NCBI GenBank assembly: GCA_037953745.1
Contig: JBAKBP010007152.1
Coordinates: 1 to 64,000 of the forward strand
DNA from: Lithodes maja
Taxonomy: Eukaryota > Arthropoda > Malacostraca > Decapoda > Lithodidae
Direction: 5' to 3'
Length of the DNA: 64,000 nucleotides
Shown: in pieces, positions 39,900-51,644 of the stretch
How positions within the stretch are numbered: the first letter of the stretch is position 1
Layout of the letters: every line of letters begins with the position of its first letter
Translations under genes and position numbers: made by a program
The notes under the pieces: model-generated
Told to the model about the DNA's origin: nothing
Seen by the model: only the letters and a program-made list of their open reading frames with translations
The model's database searches: none

Positions 39900-42760
39900 A
39901 CTACACATTGTGTTGACGCGGAGGTACCCTCGGTACGGGCCGTGCGGGCACGAGCGCCACGTCGACCTCTACCCCCCCCCCCCCAACCCCGGCGAAAAGG
40001 GCGGGCTACCCCAACCCCAGGCCGGCGCGGGGCAGACCACGGCGAAGGGCGGCCGGAAGTGGAAGGCCGGCCAGCCCCGACACAGCGGGGATGAAAGGGG
40101 GCAAGAACAGAAGGGCGAGGCGGAATCGACGCACTGGCCTGCAACGTCCCAGTCCTGCGTCCGCGCAAGGCGGCAGCACTTGCAGCAGCACCCCGAAGAG
40201 GACCGGCAGAAGGACGGGACTGAGAAGACCCCGCGTGCGACACAGCACGACGGTGCGTGACGGAAGCAGGGACCGCAACGACACAGCGCGTCGTCGCGTG
40301 TCGGAAGCAGGGGCCGCCGACAGAGAAGCGAGCATACCCAAGCAACCAGCTGAAACAACCCCGACGTATAGAGCTCAGAGTACAACAAACCCCGACGAAT
40401 ATCCAAGGGGGCCGGCCGGCAGAACGAGGACCGCACTGTCGGGCGGCGCCGAGTTGCCGCGCACAAAACCGCCTTCAGCTCGGGAACCAAAGACACCGCG
40501 AGCCGAAGGTGGACCCGCAGAACGCGGTCCAAACCCTCGCGAAGAGCGCCTGGCGCAGACGCCCCGAAAAGCCGCAGGCGGGGACAGACGGCTGGAGGGA
40601 ACCGAAAGACAAGACAAGAAGTCCGTCACCCACTGTCGCAAGGGAAAAACCGTGGCGACAGAGGCCTGATCCGGGTGAGAGAAGAACGGGGTAGCAATAG
40701 AACAAAGTTCAAGAATGGGCGCGCCCAGCCAGGACCAGAACGCGCCGGCCAACCCGCCGACAGACACAAGAGGAGGCAAAAGCAGTGACGACTCCAGGGG
40801 AGGGACCGAAGGAGAGCCGTCGACGGAACGGTGTGAAGGCGAAGGCCCCAGCAAACCAGGCCACCAAGGGGAGAGGGCGACCGAGCAAGACGGCGAAGCC
40901 AGGCGGACCGGCGTCGCACAAACCCGACCCATAGGAGGACAGACCCGTCAACACAGCCAGGGACTGAACAGCCGGAAGGATGTCAGTGCGGCCGAAGTCT
41001 GACCAGAGCGGAGGCCTGCAGAAGGGAGCGGGACCGTAGCAGGGGTAGGAAGGGCGAGGCGCTGAGGGTGAGTCACCGCCAAGAAGCGCGAGAAGAGGGA
41101 GGCGTCCAACGACGCCAAGCACCCGTCGAAGCGTGACACAACCCAGCCCTGCATAGCCAACAATCGAACCGAGAGAGGCGACCCCCCCCCCACCCAGAAT
41201 GGACGGCCCGCAGGGACAAGCGCGAGCGGGAGCGAGACCCACGACACGAACCAGCAGCGTCGCGGCCCAAGGAAGGCGAGCGACGACGGCCGTGGCGCCG
41301 TAGAGGGACCCGACCCCGATCACGAACGGCCGAGGGGGAAACAGCACCATCCCCCTCTTCCAGCGACACGACAGCTCCCGAGAAAGGGGGACCCCGAAAC
41401 CTCACCGAGGCAAGAGGAGGGGTACCCCCCAGGCGAGACGGGAAGTGAAGGGCAGGAAGAGAAGAAGGAGGAGGAGCAGGACGACGGGAGGGGGAAGGAT
41501 GGCCGGGTGAAAGGAGGCCAGAAGGAGCCGCGGGGGGAAACAGAGCAAGGACCCCCGGGGCGGAGAGAACAGGGCGGCCCGACACCGAGGCGGAGGAGGG
41601 AGGGACCACCACCGTGAAGGAAGAAGAGGCACTGAAGCAGGTGAAGTAGGAGAAGCAACGACACCCAGGCGGACCCTCCTGGACAGTGTAGGAGGGAGCA
41701 GAGGGCCAGCGACAGCACGAACAACCCCACGCGGAGAGGACAACGTAAGAGGAAGTCGTCTGGGCTAGGAAAGCGGGCGGAAGGGAGGAGAGCCCCTATC
41801 CGTAGAGGCCAGGGGAGGGCGCACAGGAGCAGAGCCGCCAACCCCGGCCTCAGGGTGAGAACCAAGACGAGGGCGGGCGACGGCAAGGCGATCAGGAGGA
41901 CGACGAGGGGCAGTAGCGAGGCGAGCGAGAGCGTGGAGGCTCAGGGTGACCAGTAGCGTAGGAGAACCAAATGATACCCAGCTCGCCTTGTACCATTCGT
42001 GCCAACCCCAGATGGGACGTCACAACGTCGTCCACGTATCCCAGGTACCTATTTACAGCTAGGTGAACTGAGGCTAACACATGAAAGGAGACAAGCCCAA
42101 TTCGCCACCGCCCGGTTTGGGATTGAACCCCCGACCCCTCGTGGGTGAGACGAGAGCTCCACCGACGAGGCTACGGGCTGTGTTGAACGGCCGTCAGTCG
42201 GGCAGGGATACCCAGGGTGACGCGGAACCGGGCGGCAACAAAGGCCGGGGAACGGCGGCCCACAGGCCCAATGTGGCGGGAGACCATCGGCCACACCGAC
42301 GGAAGGGAAGCAGAGGCCACAGCCGCCGCCGAGGAACCAGGGCCATGGAGCAGCACAACCACCAGGGCCAGACACAGGCCACACAGAGCAGGGAGGTAGG
42401 CCGTAGAGGACACAAAGAGCGAGTGGCGCAAGCAGGACATGTGGCTCACCAAGCAAGGGGAGCGACAACCAAGGTCGAAAGCAAAGCAGCCGACCAGCAC
42501 GAGAAGAACACACACCAGAATCAGCACGTCGAAGGTGTAAGTGGAGAGAATGTCCAAGAAGAACCAGGGAAGGAGCATGGGGAAACAGGAACACACATGC
42601 AAACAGGTATCCGTACTCACCCTAAACTGGGAGCACAGAGGTAGGTGAGGAGGGCGGCCGAGGCGGAAGAGCACCAGCAGAACCTGCAAAGATGGAGAAA
42701 GTGTTAACCACCACTCAACATCTTACATGCAGGGCCTATAACACCAGGAAAGTGCATACA
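39900..42760 (-). other. DIRS-like element 1 gag-like region, unassigned; T-poor plus strand
   Basis: By position this should hold gag. I cannot recognise a conserved gag motif. Many overlapping frames on both strands are open only because the plus strand has almost no T (no TAA, TAG or TGA) and the minus strand almost no A. A C14 run lies at ~39971-39984. A SINE at 41937-42186 interrupts the region. I treat none of the individual frames as real. Confidence 0.45.
41937..42186 (-). mobile_element. tRNA-derived SINE (decapod-like)
   Basis: On the minus strand the head reads gtagcctcgtcggtggagct (A-box region) and ggggttcaatccc (B box). The body contains gctgtaaataggtacctggg, a phrase I associate with decapod SINEs. 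T content is normal here, unlike the DIRS sequence around it, which confirms a later insertion. The exact ends and target duplication were not resolved. Confidence 0.75.
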
Positions 42761-42821
42761 CCAATATAGTATCAGGCAACAATATGACATAAAAAAGGTC
42801 AACAGTGAAAGCCAACTATAA

Positions 42822-42965
42822 CCGCAAATTTGCGGGCCAATGGAGGTAGATCCGTACCGACACAAACCTCCCACATCGCCACGCGACCCCCCAGCGATCT
42901 CCGCAAATTTGCGGGGGAGCCGAAATGTCCCAGAGGACCGAATCGAGCACACCGCAAATTTGCGG
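42822..42965. repeat. Three copies of the palindrome ccgcaaatttgcgg
   Basis: Perfect 14-base palindromes at 42822-42835, 42901-42914 and 42952-42965, in the DIRS leader upstream of its coding region. Spacing is 79 and 51 bases. A dimeric protein-binding site or a structured transcript element are both possible. Confidence 0.85.
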
Positions 42966-43157
42966 GACCGGCCGAGATGGTCCGGTGCCGAAAAAGCGAG
43001 AGGAGCGTCTAGGAAAACCAAAAAAGGCCCGCAAACAAGCGTCAACTCCTTATGAACTCCAAGCGACGATGACCATCAAGCTGAGCAGTGCCTTCCTTGA
43101 TAATATCCTGACTCAACCGGTCAAGGGAGAGGCAAGGAAGACACACCAGGGGAGAGG

Positions 43158-44935
43158 TGTTACGACCGGGCACTCAGGTACACTAGGGCTCTTACACAGG
43201 ACTCGACTATGGCTCGTTGCCACAACGGAAAACACACGATCCCAACCCCAGAGTACTGCCAGCCGAACAAAAAGCGCCACTACCCTCCAGAGTTCTATCT
43301 GCTATAACGGGGTATACAAGAACTCGGTACTAGCGTTTCACACAACAGACTAATAACAAGACGGGAGTTATCTAGTCTGGTCAACAATCAAACAAAGAAG
43401 AAAGTACTACAACACTAAAGAATAGTGTTGGCCGAAGCCGAAGTAATCCACCCTTGAACTAAGAACTTAAGAAGTCCTCCACCCTCTACTTCGGATCGGC
43501 ACTATTACGTTACGTTAAACAATAGTCCTCGAGCATCAAGCAAGGAATCTTCTGATAAGTTAGATGCTTCTCGAATACTCATAAGAAGTAAGTATCGGAT
43601 TTTGAACAGCAATTTAATGAATAACTCACTGGTAATTAAAGGCTTTAAATTGACATAAGAAGAATTATAAGAATAAGCAATAGGATATGGCAAACATTAA
43701 GAAGAAGTACTCCGACAATGCACTGGCAATAGCCTACTAAGATTGTGCTCGTGGGCCACTAATCTCTGAAGTAGCTAAGCGTGCCACACATGAAATCAAT
43801 AGTGCTTAAACAATAATATACATAAGGAGAAGCTTCAATACTATGCTGTATCTGCTGGTCGAGCAAAGTCTAGCTGGGATATCTAAGGTTAAGAGACAAT
43901 GGCTGAGCAAGCGGCTCGTAGCCTAGCGAGGTCCTTAAGACTGTGCGGCCAAATTACGGTAATTGACGGGATGCTCTCTTGAGAGATCCAGATCACTAGT
44001 ATCTGGTTCTCTCCTGGCGATCCTCTCAAAGTCAAGCAAATGAGATAGCACAGTGTTGGGTGGCACAGGCAAAAGCCCTCACTCGCAACACAGTGCTAAA
44101 CTCCCACGGTACACAATCAAAAAGACCCCCTAGGCTTCCCACGTCTCCGTTGCAATTGTGCTGGTTCAACCAACCTAGCACTCATAGGAAATCACAACTC
44201 GAGGAACCCTATCCCAGTCTAGCATTACCTAAACCAGCAGAAAACAGGAACATGAATAATAGTACACAGGGAAATACATATACGAGTGCAACAAACATCA
44301 ATCAATCCTATTCTAGTTGACCCTTCCAAAATAGGCTATCTAACAGGCACTTATCTCGTGAGAACTCAAGCGATAATACTTTGGCTGACTAAATCTGCAC
44401 CAAAGGGGTCATGGAGGTTACACAGGGACGAGAAGGGAAGAAGATAGGCTGTTCAGAGAGTAGAGAAAGTTCACATCAGTCGGAAGAATATGGATAGTTG
44501 CAAGGGATATGAGAAGTCGCTTTGCCTGATGAGTTCTGATCTAAAAATGGCGAGACCTCCCTTTTTATACTCGGCCCCGTAGCGAGCATAACGGCAATTT
44601 CCCACGCGCTGAGAGGGAGGAAGGGGGGAGGGAGGAGGGAGTGAGGCCTACACACCTCGTGGCGCGCTCACGGGCCGTCGTTACATAACTCTCTCTCTCA
44701 TCATTGTATATAAGTCCCACACACAATACTTATAACTAATGATATAAAATAGAACTCGTTGACTTAGAAGAAAACAAAATACATAATGATAATACTTATA
44801 GTACAACGGTTCACATAAGCTGAGTTAGGAAACTCTACACAGACTACAGCCAAAGTTCCTGCCCTGACGATCCTAGCGAGAGTGGGGCCTGACTGGGCGT
44901 TCTGTACAGCATGCTCATACTCGACATGCGTCACA
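43158..44935 (-). repeat. LTR 1 (1778 bp)
   Basis: On the plus strand it starts tgttacgaccgggc and ends atgcgtcaca. It serves as 3' LTR of internal region 1. A TATA box (tataaaaag on the minus strand) lies at 44561-44569. Short frames inside recur in every LTR and are not considered genes. Confidence 0.93.
44561..44569 (-). promoter_or_regulatory. LTR TATA box
   Basis: tataaaaag on the minus strand inside a GC-rich flank (gccgag before it, ggaggtctcg after it). The same site occurs in LTR 2 (50785-50793) and LTR 3 (56938-56946); LTR 3 would drive the full composite. Inferred from sequence only. Confidence 0.55.
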
Positions 44936-44946
44936 CCTCCCCCAAG
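44936..44946 (-). promoter_or_regulatory. Polypurine tract, internal region 1
   Basis: cttggggga-gg on the minus strand directly abuts the 3' LTR, the position where plus-strand DNA synthesis is primed in LTR retrotransposons. The same tract is at 51160-51170 for internal region 2. Confidence 0.75.
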
Positions 44947-45420
44947 ATTTTACTTGCTCAACCCTGAGCTAAAATCTGATATACAGAACCCCATCAAACC
45001 CCTCACACCCAGCGACCGCATGGCACTAAAACAACGCTGAGTTTATCACTAAAACACATCTTATAAAAAAAAAATTCACATTTCATAACTCCTCCCAACA
45101 ATAGTAAAAGACACAATATCATGCTCCCAGAGCGAGCTTACAGCAGCTCAGCCGTTTGATAGTTCGTGGACTACTCAAACCTTATAGGCTATGACAAACT
45201 TATACAATTATCTTCATCAAAAAGAAAGAGTTTTTATATGATTTTTATATTTTAATATGTTTTTTTCCGGCTGCACTATAAGGGCAGCCTATTTTCTTCT
45301 ATACCAAACGCTCAACAATCCTGCTTTACGACCCAATACGCTGGGCTACAACCGCGAGCCAACAAGCACCAAGCGCAAAATACTACTCAAACCAAAGCAG
45401 GAGGCTACCCGTGTGTCAAT

Positions 45421-48400
45421 TTACCCAGGATCATATACCCCTGAACGACCACATGCAACCTCGTTGTCACAACCGGCAATATGGCTTATGTCCAGGTTAT
45501 ATACCAATAACCTTAGTGACCACCTGGTCAGCCTCATATTCCGATTGTGAAACGGGTCCAAGATCTTGAGAGGGTAATGATCTGGGCAAACTACACCGAC
45601 CGGACCATAGGCTGGAACATAGATCTCGAAATGCCCCAGCGCATCATTGTCCTTTTCACTTTCATTCATCAGGCTCTGACACGTTGCTGGTGCATTCTTA
45701 AGTCCGTAGGGCATAACATTGCACTGGTAGGTACTCCCGTCCACAACAAAACCACATACCTCTTTAGCGCGCTCGGACAAAGTTACACGCAACGACCACT
45801 CACGACATTCCTTATCCCTCAGATCCTTCGTCCACACGTAATCCAGCTCTGCTTGCACCATAGGCTGTCGAGCAGGATTTATACGGCAGGGAATTAAACT
45901 GAGCCTTGCACTATCTCCAGCCTGCATGTCGGATTCTACCCCGTACCTCAGGCCTGGAGAAGCAACAAACATGCGAAAGTACTGCCATAGCCTAGTAAAT
46001 AACTGCCTTGCACTGTCTCCACGAACAACATGCCTTGTGCCCTCCCACAACCCAGCCGAGACCGCAGCTTCTAACCTGTAGTCTCCCTCCTTCTCCACCT
46101 TCGTCCCTAGAACAGCCAGGTCATGAGAGGGACAATCAGTACCACCCGTGCAGTCACTCCCACAGTTCATTATAGCTAAGGCTTCCCCGCCGATACCGTA
46201 CATGCGCACCCCCACATTCCTTGTGACGACATCTGCCTGCGCAGCATCACCGCTTTTAGCGACATGGCCAGATACAGTCGGTCTGTGGTAGGGCTGTTGC
46301 ATTAGACTAGAGCAGCATTGGGAGGCTATGTGACGACCGGGCACTGCGATACCACAGCCGACCTTACCAATCTGCTCAATGTCCTCCTTTTGACCACCAC
46401 CCTTGGCAGCCATGGGTCGACCCTGACCTGGCAACCATGCCAAGGCCTCGTCGCCCACCTTAAACCACCGAAACAACGAGGCTAACGGTCTTTTAACAGT
46501 CACATGACCTGCCTGCGGAACATCTCGCACCGCCCGAGTTGTGAGACTCAGGGGCTCGGCACGACCAGTGGGGTATGAACCGAGCTGGTGCTGGAGTGCT
46601 GCACACTGCTGCTCAGGCAGGTGCTCTAGCACTTCCACAGCCACCAGACTCGTGTCCCCCGCCCACTGCTTCGCCGAGACATGACAATCCCTACTCTCCT
46701 CCACCTGTGCCCTACTGCCCCCCTCTCCTTCTCCACCTTGGCCGCGGCAGACCAACGCAGGGACAGTAGGCTGCTCAGGTGGTTGCCTCACAAACTCCTC
46801 CAACAGGTTCACATGACATGCTTCCCCGTCCTCGTGTTTAATCTCGACAGCACCATTACCACACTTCTGAACTTCCGGATCCTCCAACTGCAGTTTACAA
46901 ATATCTAAGGGAACCAACCTGTCTAGATGCTTCCGAAGCAACCCAAGTCCTTCCCCAATATCAAACTGAGCAACCCTTTTTTCTCTCCGTGTGCAACGTT
47001 GCTGCCCCGGAGTCTCTTCCGGCCCTACCTCCTCACTAACTGTGACAGGTCCTGGGGCCTCTCCAGACTCTAACATAGGTGCCAATACTAAATCACCCAG
47101 GAGAGCCGCCGAGTCAAAACTCTTAAAACCAACTCCAGCTTTAGCCTCCTCCTGTTGATCGTTCCTCTGCTGGTCTGAAGACGGAGGACTAGGCTGTGAC
47201 ACTTTATCTGCCCGAGCTCGGGTGACAACACACGCCATGGGTTGTGTCTGGCACCGCTCGACCCACTCTTGTTCTCCCCCACTCACGTCGGCCGGCCTCT
47301 CGGCAACGACTAAGGGTAGAACCTCAGAAGCGGGCATTGCAAAGTCGTTGCCGAGAAGAAGGTCGACGCCCTCCACTGGCAGTTTCTCCACAATCCCAAC
47401 ATCCAATTCACGTGCCACACCATCCACCTCCAACTCCAACCGCACCAGCGGGTATGACCGAGTTGCATTAATACCCTGCACCACTACCACCCGAGCCGCA
47501 TTTATAGGGTAGCCAGTCAAATTGTTCATCAGAGTCTGGGAAGCACCTGTATCACGCAAGACCTCTACTCCATGCTTGCGCCCCGCCCACATCACGCAAC
47601 CCCGTCCTCTATGGTCGCAAAAAACATCCTGAGCAGGGTTCGAGCCTCTCAGGTGTTTCTGCATTGGCTGTGCCTCAGCCTCTGACGAACTGCCCCGGGC
47701 AAACTCAGAAGACTTCGGAGACACACCAATGTTGCAGGCCAAAGACACAGCTGCTGTAGGTGGTTTGCTAGGACAGACTCTTGCAAAGTGCCCCTTTTCA
47801 TGACAAAGATAACACTCCAACTCCCCTCTGGGCTTCCCTTGGTACTGGGAAGGGCCCGGCCCCTTCTTAAATGGGACGGTGTTAGTCTTGTGGTCAGTCT
47901 TGGTATCATAGCTCTTGTACTTGTTTGCATAATGTATATCACTAACTCGGGGGGGTGGGGTGTCACGCCCCTTGTTACCTGCCTCACTACGCTGGGCAGA
48001 CCCGCACCCACGAATTAATGATAGCCGGAGGTCAGCCATCTCAGCTGCCTCCTGTAGAGTTTTAGGGTTCTTTTCTTTAATAGTTAAAGTCATATCTGCA
48101 CCAGTACACTTATAAAACTGCTCGAGCAGAAACAGCTCAGTCAACTGTTCGGCCGTCTCAGCTTTCTCAGAACGTGTCCAGTTAGCAAGTGCATCTTTTA
48201 AGTCCCGGGCATGTTCAAGAAAGGTCGCCTCCCTAGTCTTTGTAACACCCCGAAACTTCAATCGATATGTTTCTGGTTGCAACTCGTATGCCCGTAGGAC
48301 AGCTCTCTTCAATACTGGGTAGTCAATGCAAGACTCTAAAGGTAGTGCATCATAAGCCTTCAGACCCTTACCCGTAAGTCTTGAGGAGACTAGAGCTGCC

Positions 48401-49182
48401 CACTTCTCTTCAGGCCAATTATGCTCCCTACACTTCTTCTCAAAACGATTAAAAAATTCTGTGACTTCAGTTTCACTAAATGCCGGCACCAATTTGACTA
48501 AGTGGGACAAGGACTGTTCTCTTACTTGGCCCTCACGGCCCATCCGAGTCCCTGTCGACTCTGCACGAGTCTTATCTAAATCTATTTGAGCACAATATTT
48601 CTCGGAGTCGTACCTAAGCTCAGCCTCGTGCCTCCTAGTCTCAGCCTCAATCTCCTTCTCCTGCTTCCTAGCCTCATTCTCAATTTTAGCAAGCTCAAGT
48701 CTAAATATCATATCTGGAGACAGGCAGGAAGAGGGAGCTGCCACTACTGAAGGAGGGGGGGCAAGAACTGGGGAACCACCATACGCACCGCCCGAGGGCA
48801 CTCCAATCTTCCAATGCTCATCCCTCTGTGGGAGAGTGCTAACCTCCGGCAACTGAGTGGACGGCACTGTGGGAGTCGAGTGAGAGGGGATCTGGGGAGG
48901 AACCCCCCCAAACGCCCTCTCCTCCGAAACCCCATGTCGCCCACGCAACACCCAGGAAATCAGCTCCCCCTTGGACATCCCTCCTACATTGGATAGACCC
49001 AAAACCTTGGCTATCAGGTGCAAGCCATAAACATTCACCCCAGTCAGCCTCTCCTCCGTCACATGGTACTGCTTACTCACAAAAAGTCTAGCATCCTCCT
49101 CACTAGTTACTAACGGCACCTCCTCACTTAGCATCTCTCGCTCCTCGTCAGTACTAGGGCCCGACATACTGAAGTTCACCAA
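45421..49182 (-). CDS. Gag-protease ORF with pol remnants (1253 codons), internal region 1
   Basis: An intact frame. Residues ~50-80 (GLHLIAKVLGLSNVGGMSK) look SAP-like. Residues 145-215 are Glu/Arg-rich and probably coiled. A capsid domain at ~232-315 (WPEEKWAALVSSRLTGKG; ETYRLKFRGV) resembles the SCAN/Gypsy type. A CCHC knuckle lies at 457-470 (CYLCHEKGHFARVC). A retropepsin-like protease has VLRDTGASQT (544-547) and LLLGNDF (~608-614). Beyond ~780 come pieces like an integrase C-terminus (ACHVNLLEEFV; FKVGDEALAWLPG), then RT scraps (QCNVMPYGLKNAPATC) and an RNase H tail (DHYPLKILD; LTRWSLRLL). The YxDD box, RT motif A and integrase core are absent. It can supply capsid and protease but needs polymerase and integrase in trans. 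Confidence 0.85.
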   Translation of the reverse strand: MVNFSMSGPSTDEEREMLSEEVPLVTSEEDARLFVSKQYHVTEERLTGVNVYGLHLIAKVLGLSNVGGMSKGELISWVLRGRHGVSEERAFGGVPPQIPSHSTPTVPSTQLPEVSTLPQRDEHWKIGVPSGGAYGGSPVLAPPPSVVAAPSSCLSPDMIFRLELAKIENEARKQEKEIEAETRRHEAELRYDSEKYCAQIDLDKTRAESTGTRMGREGQVREQSLSHLVKLVPAFSETEVTEFFNRFEKKCREHNWPEEKWAALVSSRLTGKGLKAYDALPLESCIDYPVLKRAVLRAYELQPETYRLKFRGVTKTREATFLEHARDLKDALANWTRSEKAETAEQLTELFLLEQFYKCTGADMTLTIKEKNPKTLQEAAEMADLRLSLIRGCGSAQRSEAGNKGRDTPPPRVSDIHYANKYKSYDTKTDHKTNTVPFKKGPGPSQYQGKPRGELECYLCHEKGHFARVCPSKPPTAAVSLACNIGVSPKSSEFARGSSSEAEAQPMQKHLRGSNPAQDVFCDHRGRGCVMWAGRKHGVEVLRDTGASQTLMNNLTGYPINAARVVVVQGINATRSYPLVRLELEVDGVARELDVGIVEKLPVEGVDLLLGNDFAMPASEVLPLVVAERPADVSGGEQEWVERCQTQPMACVVTRARADKVSQPSPPSSDQQRNDQQEEAKAGVGFKSFDSAALLGDLVLAPMLESGEAPGPVTVSEEVGPEETPGQQRCTRREKRVAQFDIGEGLGLLRKHLDRLVPLDICKLQLEDPEVQKCGNGAVEIKHEDGEACHVNLLEEFVRQPPEQPTVPALVCRGQGGEGEGGSRAQVEESRDCHVSAKQWAGDTSLVAVEVLEHLPEQQCAALQHQLGSYPTGRAEPLSLTTRAVRDVPQAGHVTVKRPLASLFRWFKVGDEALAWLPGQGRPMAAKGGGQKEDIEQIGKVGCGIAVPGRHIASQCCSSLMQQPYHRPTVSGHVAKSGDAAQADVVTRNVGVRMYGIGGEALAIMNCGSDCTGGTDCPSHDLAVLGTKVEKEGDYRLEAAVSAGLWEGTRHVVRGDSARQLFTRLWQYFRMFVASPGLRYGVESDMQAGDSARLSLIPCRINPARQPMVQAELDYVWTKDLRDKECREWSLRVTLSERAKEVCGFVVDGSTYQCNVMPYGLKNAPATCQSLMNESEKDNDALGHFEIYVPAYGPVGVVCPDHYPLKILDPFHNRNMRLTRWSLRLLVYNLDISHIAGCDNEVACGRSGVYDPG

Positions 49183-49363
49183 AAAATTCTCGAGACAAAA
49201 GTGTTAAACTCCCTTATGCAAGCACTAATTACTAAATTAACTGGAGTCTCTTAAATGCTCTCCTAATTGCCTTACAAAAAAAAATATTCTTCAATATGTA
49301 CGCTAAAGTACCAACAAACAAATGTTGTACAACTCTGCAAAAAATTATACTGTTCACAAAATC

Positions 49364-49379
49364 CTAAGCAAGGTCGCCA
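49364..49379 (-). promoter_or_regulatory. Primer-binding site, internal region 1
   Basis: On the minus strand tggcgaccttgctta begins two bases inside the 5' LTR (LTR 2). It is complementary to a tRNA 3' end reading ...GGTCGCCA. The tRNA species was not identified. The identical site for region 2 is at 55515-55530. Confidence 0.7.
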
Positions 49380-49381
49380 TT

Positions 49382-51159
49382 TGTTACGACCGGGCACTCA
49401 GGTACACTAGGGCTCTTACACAGGACTCGACTATGGCTCGTTGCCACAACGGAAAACACACGATCCCAACCCCAGAGTACTGCCAGCCGAACAAAAAACG
49501 CCACTACCCTCCAGAGTTCTATCTGCTATAACGGGGTATACAAGAACTCGGTACTAGCGTTTCACACAACAGACTAATAACAAGACGGGAGTTATCTAGT
49601 CTGGTCAACAATCAAACAAAGAAGAAAGTACTACAACACTAAAGAATAGTGTTGGCCGAAGCCGAAGTAATCCACCCTTGAACTAAGAACTTAAGAAGTC
49701 CTCCACCCTCTACTTCGGATCGGCACTATTACGTTACGTTAAACAATAGTCCTCGAGCATCAAGCAAGGAATCTTCTGATAAGTTAGATGCTTCTCGAAT
49801 ACTCATAAGAAGTAAGTATCGGATTTTGAACAGCAATTTAATGAATAACTCACTGGTAATTAAAGGCTTTAAATTGACATAAGAAGAATTATAAGAATAA
49901 GCAATAGGATATGGCAAACATTAAGAAGAAGTACTCCGACAATGCACTGGCAATAGCCTACTAAGATTGTGCTCGTGGGCCACTAATCTCTGAAGTAGCT
50001 AAGCGTGCCACACATGAAATCAATAGTGCTTAAACAATAATATACATAAGGAGAAGCTTCAATACTATGCTGTATCTGCTGGTCGAGCAAAGTCTAGCTG
50101 GGATATCTAAGGTTAAGAGACAATGGCTGAGCAAGCGGCTCGTAGCCTAGCGAGGTCCTTAAGACTGTGCGGCCAAATTACGGTAATTGACGGGATGCTC
50201 TCTTGAGAGATCCAGATCACTAGTATCTGGTTCTCTCCTGGCGATCCTCTCAAAGTCAAGCAAATGAGATAGCACAGTGTTGGGTGGCACAGGCAAAAGC
50301 CCTCACTCGCAACACAGTGCTAAACTCCCACGGTACACAATCAAAAAGACCCCCTAGGCTTCCCACGTCTCCGTTGCAATTGTGCTGGTTCAACCAACCT
50401 AGCACTCATAGGAAATCACAACTCGAGGAACCCTATCCCAGTCTAGCATTACCTAAACCAGCAGAAAACAGGAACATGAATAATAGTACACAGGGAAATA
50501 CATATACGAGTGCAACAAACATCAATCAATCCTATTCTAGTTGACCCTTCCAAAATAGGCTATCTAACAGGCACTTATCTCGTGAGAACTCAAGCGATAA
50601 TACTTTGGCTGACTAAATCTGCACCAAAGGGGTCATGGAGGTTACACAGGGACGAGAAGGGAAGAAGATAGGCTGTTCAGAGAGTAGAGAAAGTTCACAT
50701 CAGTCGGAAGAATATGGATAGTTGCAAGGGATATGAGAAGTCGCTTTGCCTGATGAGTTCTGATCTAAAAATGGCGAGACCTCCCTTTTTATACTCGGCC
50801 CCGTAGCGAGCATAACGGCAATTTCCCACGCGCTGAGAGGGAGGAAGGGGGGAGGGAGGAGGGAGTGAGGCCTACACACCTCGTGGCGCGCTCACGGGCC
50901 GTCGTTACATAACTCTCTCTCTCATCATTGTATATAAGTCCCACACACAATACTTATAACTAATGATATAAAATAGAACTCGTTGACTTAGAAGAAAACA
51001 AAATACATAATGATAATACTTATAGTACAACGGTTCACATAAGCTGAGTTAGGAAACTCTACACAGACTACAGCCAAAGTTCCTGCCCTGACGATCCTAG
51101 CGAGAGTGGGGCCTGACTGGGCGTTCTATACAGCATGCTCATACTCGACATGCGTCACA
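49382..51159 (-). repeat. LTR 2 (1778 bp), shared middle LTR
   Basis: Same length as LTR 1. I noticed only isolated single-base differences (for example gttctatac near 51127 against gttctgtac in LTRs 1 and 3). It acts as 5' LTR of region 1 and 3' LTR of region 2. Confidence 0.93.
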
Positions 51160-51170
51160 CCTCCCCCAAG
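51160..51170 (-). promoter_or_regulatory. Polypurine tract, internal region 2
   Basis: Same purine run as at 44936, directly next to LTR 2. Confidence 0.72.
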
Positions 51171-51644
51171 ATTTTACTTGCTCAACCCTGAGCTAAAATC
51201 TGATATACAGAACCCCATCAAACCCCTCACACCCAGCGACCGCATGGCACTAAAACAACGCTGAGTTTATCACTAAAACACATCTTATAAAAAAAAAATT
51301 CACATTTCATAACTCCTCCCAACAATAGTAAAAGACACAATATCATGCTCCCAGAGCGAGCTTACAGCAGCTCAGCCGTTTGATAGTTCGTGGACTACTC
51401 AAACCTTATAGGCTATGACAAACTTATACAATTATCTTCATCAAAAAGAAAGAGTTTTTATATGATTTTTATATTTTAATATGTTTTTTTCCGGCTGCAC
51501 TATAAGGGCAGCCTATTTTCTTCTATACCAAACGCTCAACAATCCTGCTTTACGACCCAATACGCTGGGCTACAACCGCGAGCCAACAAGCACCAAGCGC
51601 AAAATACTACTCAAACCAAAGCAGGAGGCTACCCGTGTGTCAAT

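Noticed and set aside
36859..43055. Many long forward-strand frames in the GC-rich block (for example 39101-39916, 38216-38917, 42081-42644)
   Set aside because: The plus strand almost lacks T, so stop codons are rare by composition. The frames have no domains and lie opposite the DIRS coding strand.
44060..44320. 86-codon frame repeated in each LTR (also 50284-50544, 56437-56697)
   Set aside because: Lies antisense within the LTR; conserved only because the LTRs are nearly identical.
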